In this document: piece after piece, positions 62,713 to 64,000 of the stretch
Numbering within the stretch: the stretch's first letter is position 1
Layout of the letters: every line of letters begins with the position of its first letter
Origin: an uncultured Flavobacteriales bacterium
GTDB lineage: Bacteria; Bacteroidota; Bacteroidia; Flavobacteriales_D; Sanyastnellaceae
NCBI GenBank assembly: GCA_938082505.1
Contig: CALLLH010000010.1
Span: forward strand, 1 to 64,000
Direction: 5' to 3'
Length of the DNA: 64,000 nucleotides
Position numbers and translations under genes: made by a program
The notes under the pieces: generated by a model
What the model was told of the DNA's origin: nothing
Database searches by the model: none
What the model saw: only the letters and a program-made list of their open reading frames with translations

Positions 62713-64000
62713 ACCACAGGGATCCACTCCGAACACGTCTCATCGGCTGCGCAACCGCCGGCCTCCTCGTCCTGCCTGCTGCATTTTGTGCTGTGGGACA
62801 AGACAGCCTCCAGGTCACCTTCGTAGGGGACCGCGAGCTGTACCTGAGGGAGGTGGACAAGCCCGGCGATGCCCCCCGAACAATCGACATGGGCATCGAA
62901 AAGCCCGTCATCGATTATGCCCCGATCGCCAAGCGCACTGCCCCCGCGCCGATTGCAAGGACCATTGCCCCGGTTGCGGTCAAAATGGACGCTCCATTGC
63001 CGCGGTTGTACGCGGGACATGTCCGGGCGGGCTTCGGCATTTATTCCTCACCCCTTCTGGAGGTCCACCTCGGCGATACCCGCAGCAGACAGGGTGCCTG
63101 GGGCGTTTCCCTGCGTCATCGGAGTTCTGCAGGCTCTACGGGCCAGCTTGACAGCCTGGGGGTGGACGAAGGCTGGTCCAAGAATGCGGTCAGTGGCTAT
63201 TACCGCCGTTTCGTCAAGCGCAGCAGTGTCACCGCTGCCGGATTCCTCGAAAGGGACGCTTGGGGCTTGCACGGCCTCGACCTGACTTCTGCGACAGAGG
63301 GGCTCTTCTCAGCACCAATCGAACGGCAGACCTATGGCCGCATGGGCGCCTCCGTGCAGCTGCAGAACCACGAACGCGACAGCAGCAAGGTCCACCGGGA
63401 CCTGTCCCTGTCCTACTCGCGGCTCTCCATCGGACCGGCTCCCCTGCCCGGCGACCTCCTCCAACCTGAAATCCTCCGTGAACCCGGTCGGGAGAACCTC
63501 GTGGAACTGCACGGTGACCTGCACACATGGCGTGAAGGCGCCCGCTACGATTTCGACTATGAGGCACATTTCGTGGGCTCCCGCATGGATGCCTACGGGG
63601 ATACGACCGTCGCAGCGGTCAACCGCGCTTCAGCATTGGTCGGTGTGCGGCCCTCCGTTACGAAGGAACGCGGCGCTTACATGGTCAAGGCGGGCGCCGG
63701 GCTGTGGGTCGATGCCCGGGGCACACAGTCTTTCCACTTTTACCCGATGGCGGAGGTGCGGTTCCGACTGCTCGACGATGTCTTCGTACCCTACGGTGGT
63801 GTGGACGGAGGAATGCGGCGCAATGCCATCCACGACCTTGTGGCCTCCAATCCCTTTTTCGACGCGGCCTACCATGCGGGACCAGAAGCGACAAATGGCG
63901 CACTCTTGAACACGAACCGGGCCATGGAGCTTTACGGTGGGGTACGCGGCAAATTGACCCGGGACCTCGCCTTCAATGCACAGGCACGCACAACGCGGTT
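62709..64000 (+). CDS. Outer-membrane beta-barrel protein, N-terminal part (runs off the window)
   Basis: About 430 residues are visible; the end lies beyond the window. A signal peptide (CATAGLLVLPAAFCAVGQ) is followed by a short linker and Pro/Ala-rich stretch, then alternating amphipathic strands with frequent aromatic ends (LYAGHVRAGFGIYSS, GAWGVSLRHRSS, VSGYYRRFVKR) typical of an outer-membrane barrel. It resembles barrel proteins encoded beside TPR proteins in Bacteroidota, sometimes annotated as TonB-dependent receptor-like, but no TonB box or plug is visible. The ATG overlaps the TPR stop (ATGA), so the pair is probably translated together. Confidence 0.78.
   Translation, partial: MNHRDPLRTRLIGCATAGLLVLPAAFCAVGQDSLQVTFVGDRELYLREVDKPGDAPRTIDMGIEKPVIDYAPIAKRTAPAPIARTIAPVAVKMDAPLPRLYAGHVRAGFGIYSSPLLEVHLGDTRSRQGAWGVSLRHRSSAGSTGQLDSLGVDEGWSKNAVSGYYRRFVKRSSVTAAGFLERDAWGLHGLDLTSATEGLFSAPIERQTYGRMGASVQLQNHERDSSKVHRDLSLSYSRLSIGPAPLPGDLLQPEILREPGRENLVELHGDLHTWREGARYDFDYEAHFVGSRMDAYGDTTVAAVNRASALVGVRPSVTKERGAYMVKAGAGLWVDARGTQSFHFYPMAEVRFRLLDDVFVPYGGVDGGMRRNAIHDLVASNPFFDAAYHAGPEATNGALLNTNRAMELYGGVRGKLTRDLAFNAQARTTR

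Noticed and set aside
1-64000. tRNA, rRNA, CRISPR array, insertion sequence, integrase or prophage
   Set aside because: I looked on both strands and saw no cloverleaf with CCA-type end, spaced direct repeats, transposase motif or phage structural gene.

Overview
The window is a dense, high-G+C stretch of a chromosome that I assign to the phylum Bacteroidota. I infer this from lineage-typical families: a T9SS type B cargo with a gliding-motility C-terminal domain, an S46 dipeptidyl-peptidase, DUF4199, DUF4294 and DUF6438 proteins, a FISUMP-domain protein, a CRTAC1-like FG-GAP/ASPIC protein, and TAnnTTTG-type -7 promoter elements. The two tandem GCxDPxAxNYxPxAxxDDGSC-like repeats and dockerin-like DxNxDGxIxxxDLLxLL stretches suggest a marine Flavobacteriales-like lineage, although the G+C is high for that group. 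I see no tRNA, rRNA, insertion sequence, integrase, CRISPR array or plasmid/phage signature. No stretch above about 300 bases lacks a gene.

Layout. 1-6297 (minus strand): the N-terminal part of FadH, a secreted FISUMP protein and a 1516-residue secreted protein of unknown function. 6356-9248 (plus): a CapD/FlaA1-type nucleotide-sugar dehydratase, a small conserved protein and a YigZ/IMPACT protein in an overlapping operon. 9294-11575 (minus): a methyltransferase, DciA-like (DUF721) and RecF. 11715-19514 (plus): a TPR membrane protein, RibH, a GT22-like glycosyltransferase, a DUF2461 protein, and two different M1 metallopeptidases flanking BioY, ending at a perfect 15-bp bidirectional terminator. 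19588-25457 (minus): an ECF sigma factor, an anti-sigma-like PKD membrane protein and a large T9SS type B surface protein. 25546-28541: MnmA (plus), a GT2 plus DUF4199 pair (minus), and the small SRP RNA gene (ffs) with a consensus promoter. 28541-32193 (plus): an SDR, a biotin carboxylase, a DUF4294 protein and a DEDD exonuclease.

32193-43266 (plus): a cytochrome c maturation operon ccmB-ccmC-ccmD-ccmE-ccmF coupled to DUF2520, KdsC-like, YidC, a DUF6438 lipoprotein and an S46 peptidase, then a terminator. CcmE carries the Cys-type (CxxxY) haem-binding motif, and CcmC has a large extra N-terminal periplasmic segment. 43353-48859: PEP carboxylase (minus), an aldo/keto reductase, trmD-rplS with a terminator, and cutC. 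48880-54803 (minus): ftcD, a large FG-GAP/ASPIC secreted protein and hutI, so two histidine-degradation enzymes flank a surface protein. 54855-64000 (plus): aroC, a dicarboxylate/amino-acid:cation symporter, an OmpA/PD40 protein, a 1054-residue TPR protein and the start of an outer-membrane beta-barrel gene that runs off the window.

The most notable points are: repeated TAnnTTYG promoter elements only 4-10 nt before start codons, implying leaderless or near-leaderless mRNAs; the sigma factor/PKD protein/type B cargo locus with a 16-bp palindrome just upstream of the cargo gene; the variant CcmC and CcmE; a G10 tract immediately upstream of recF; and the large unknown secreted protein. I did not find a clearly new multi-gene system that I can defend. 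All assignments are from reading the sequence; no database search was run.
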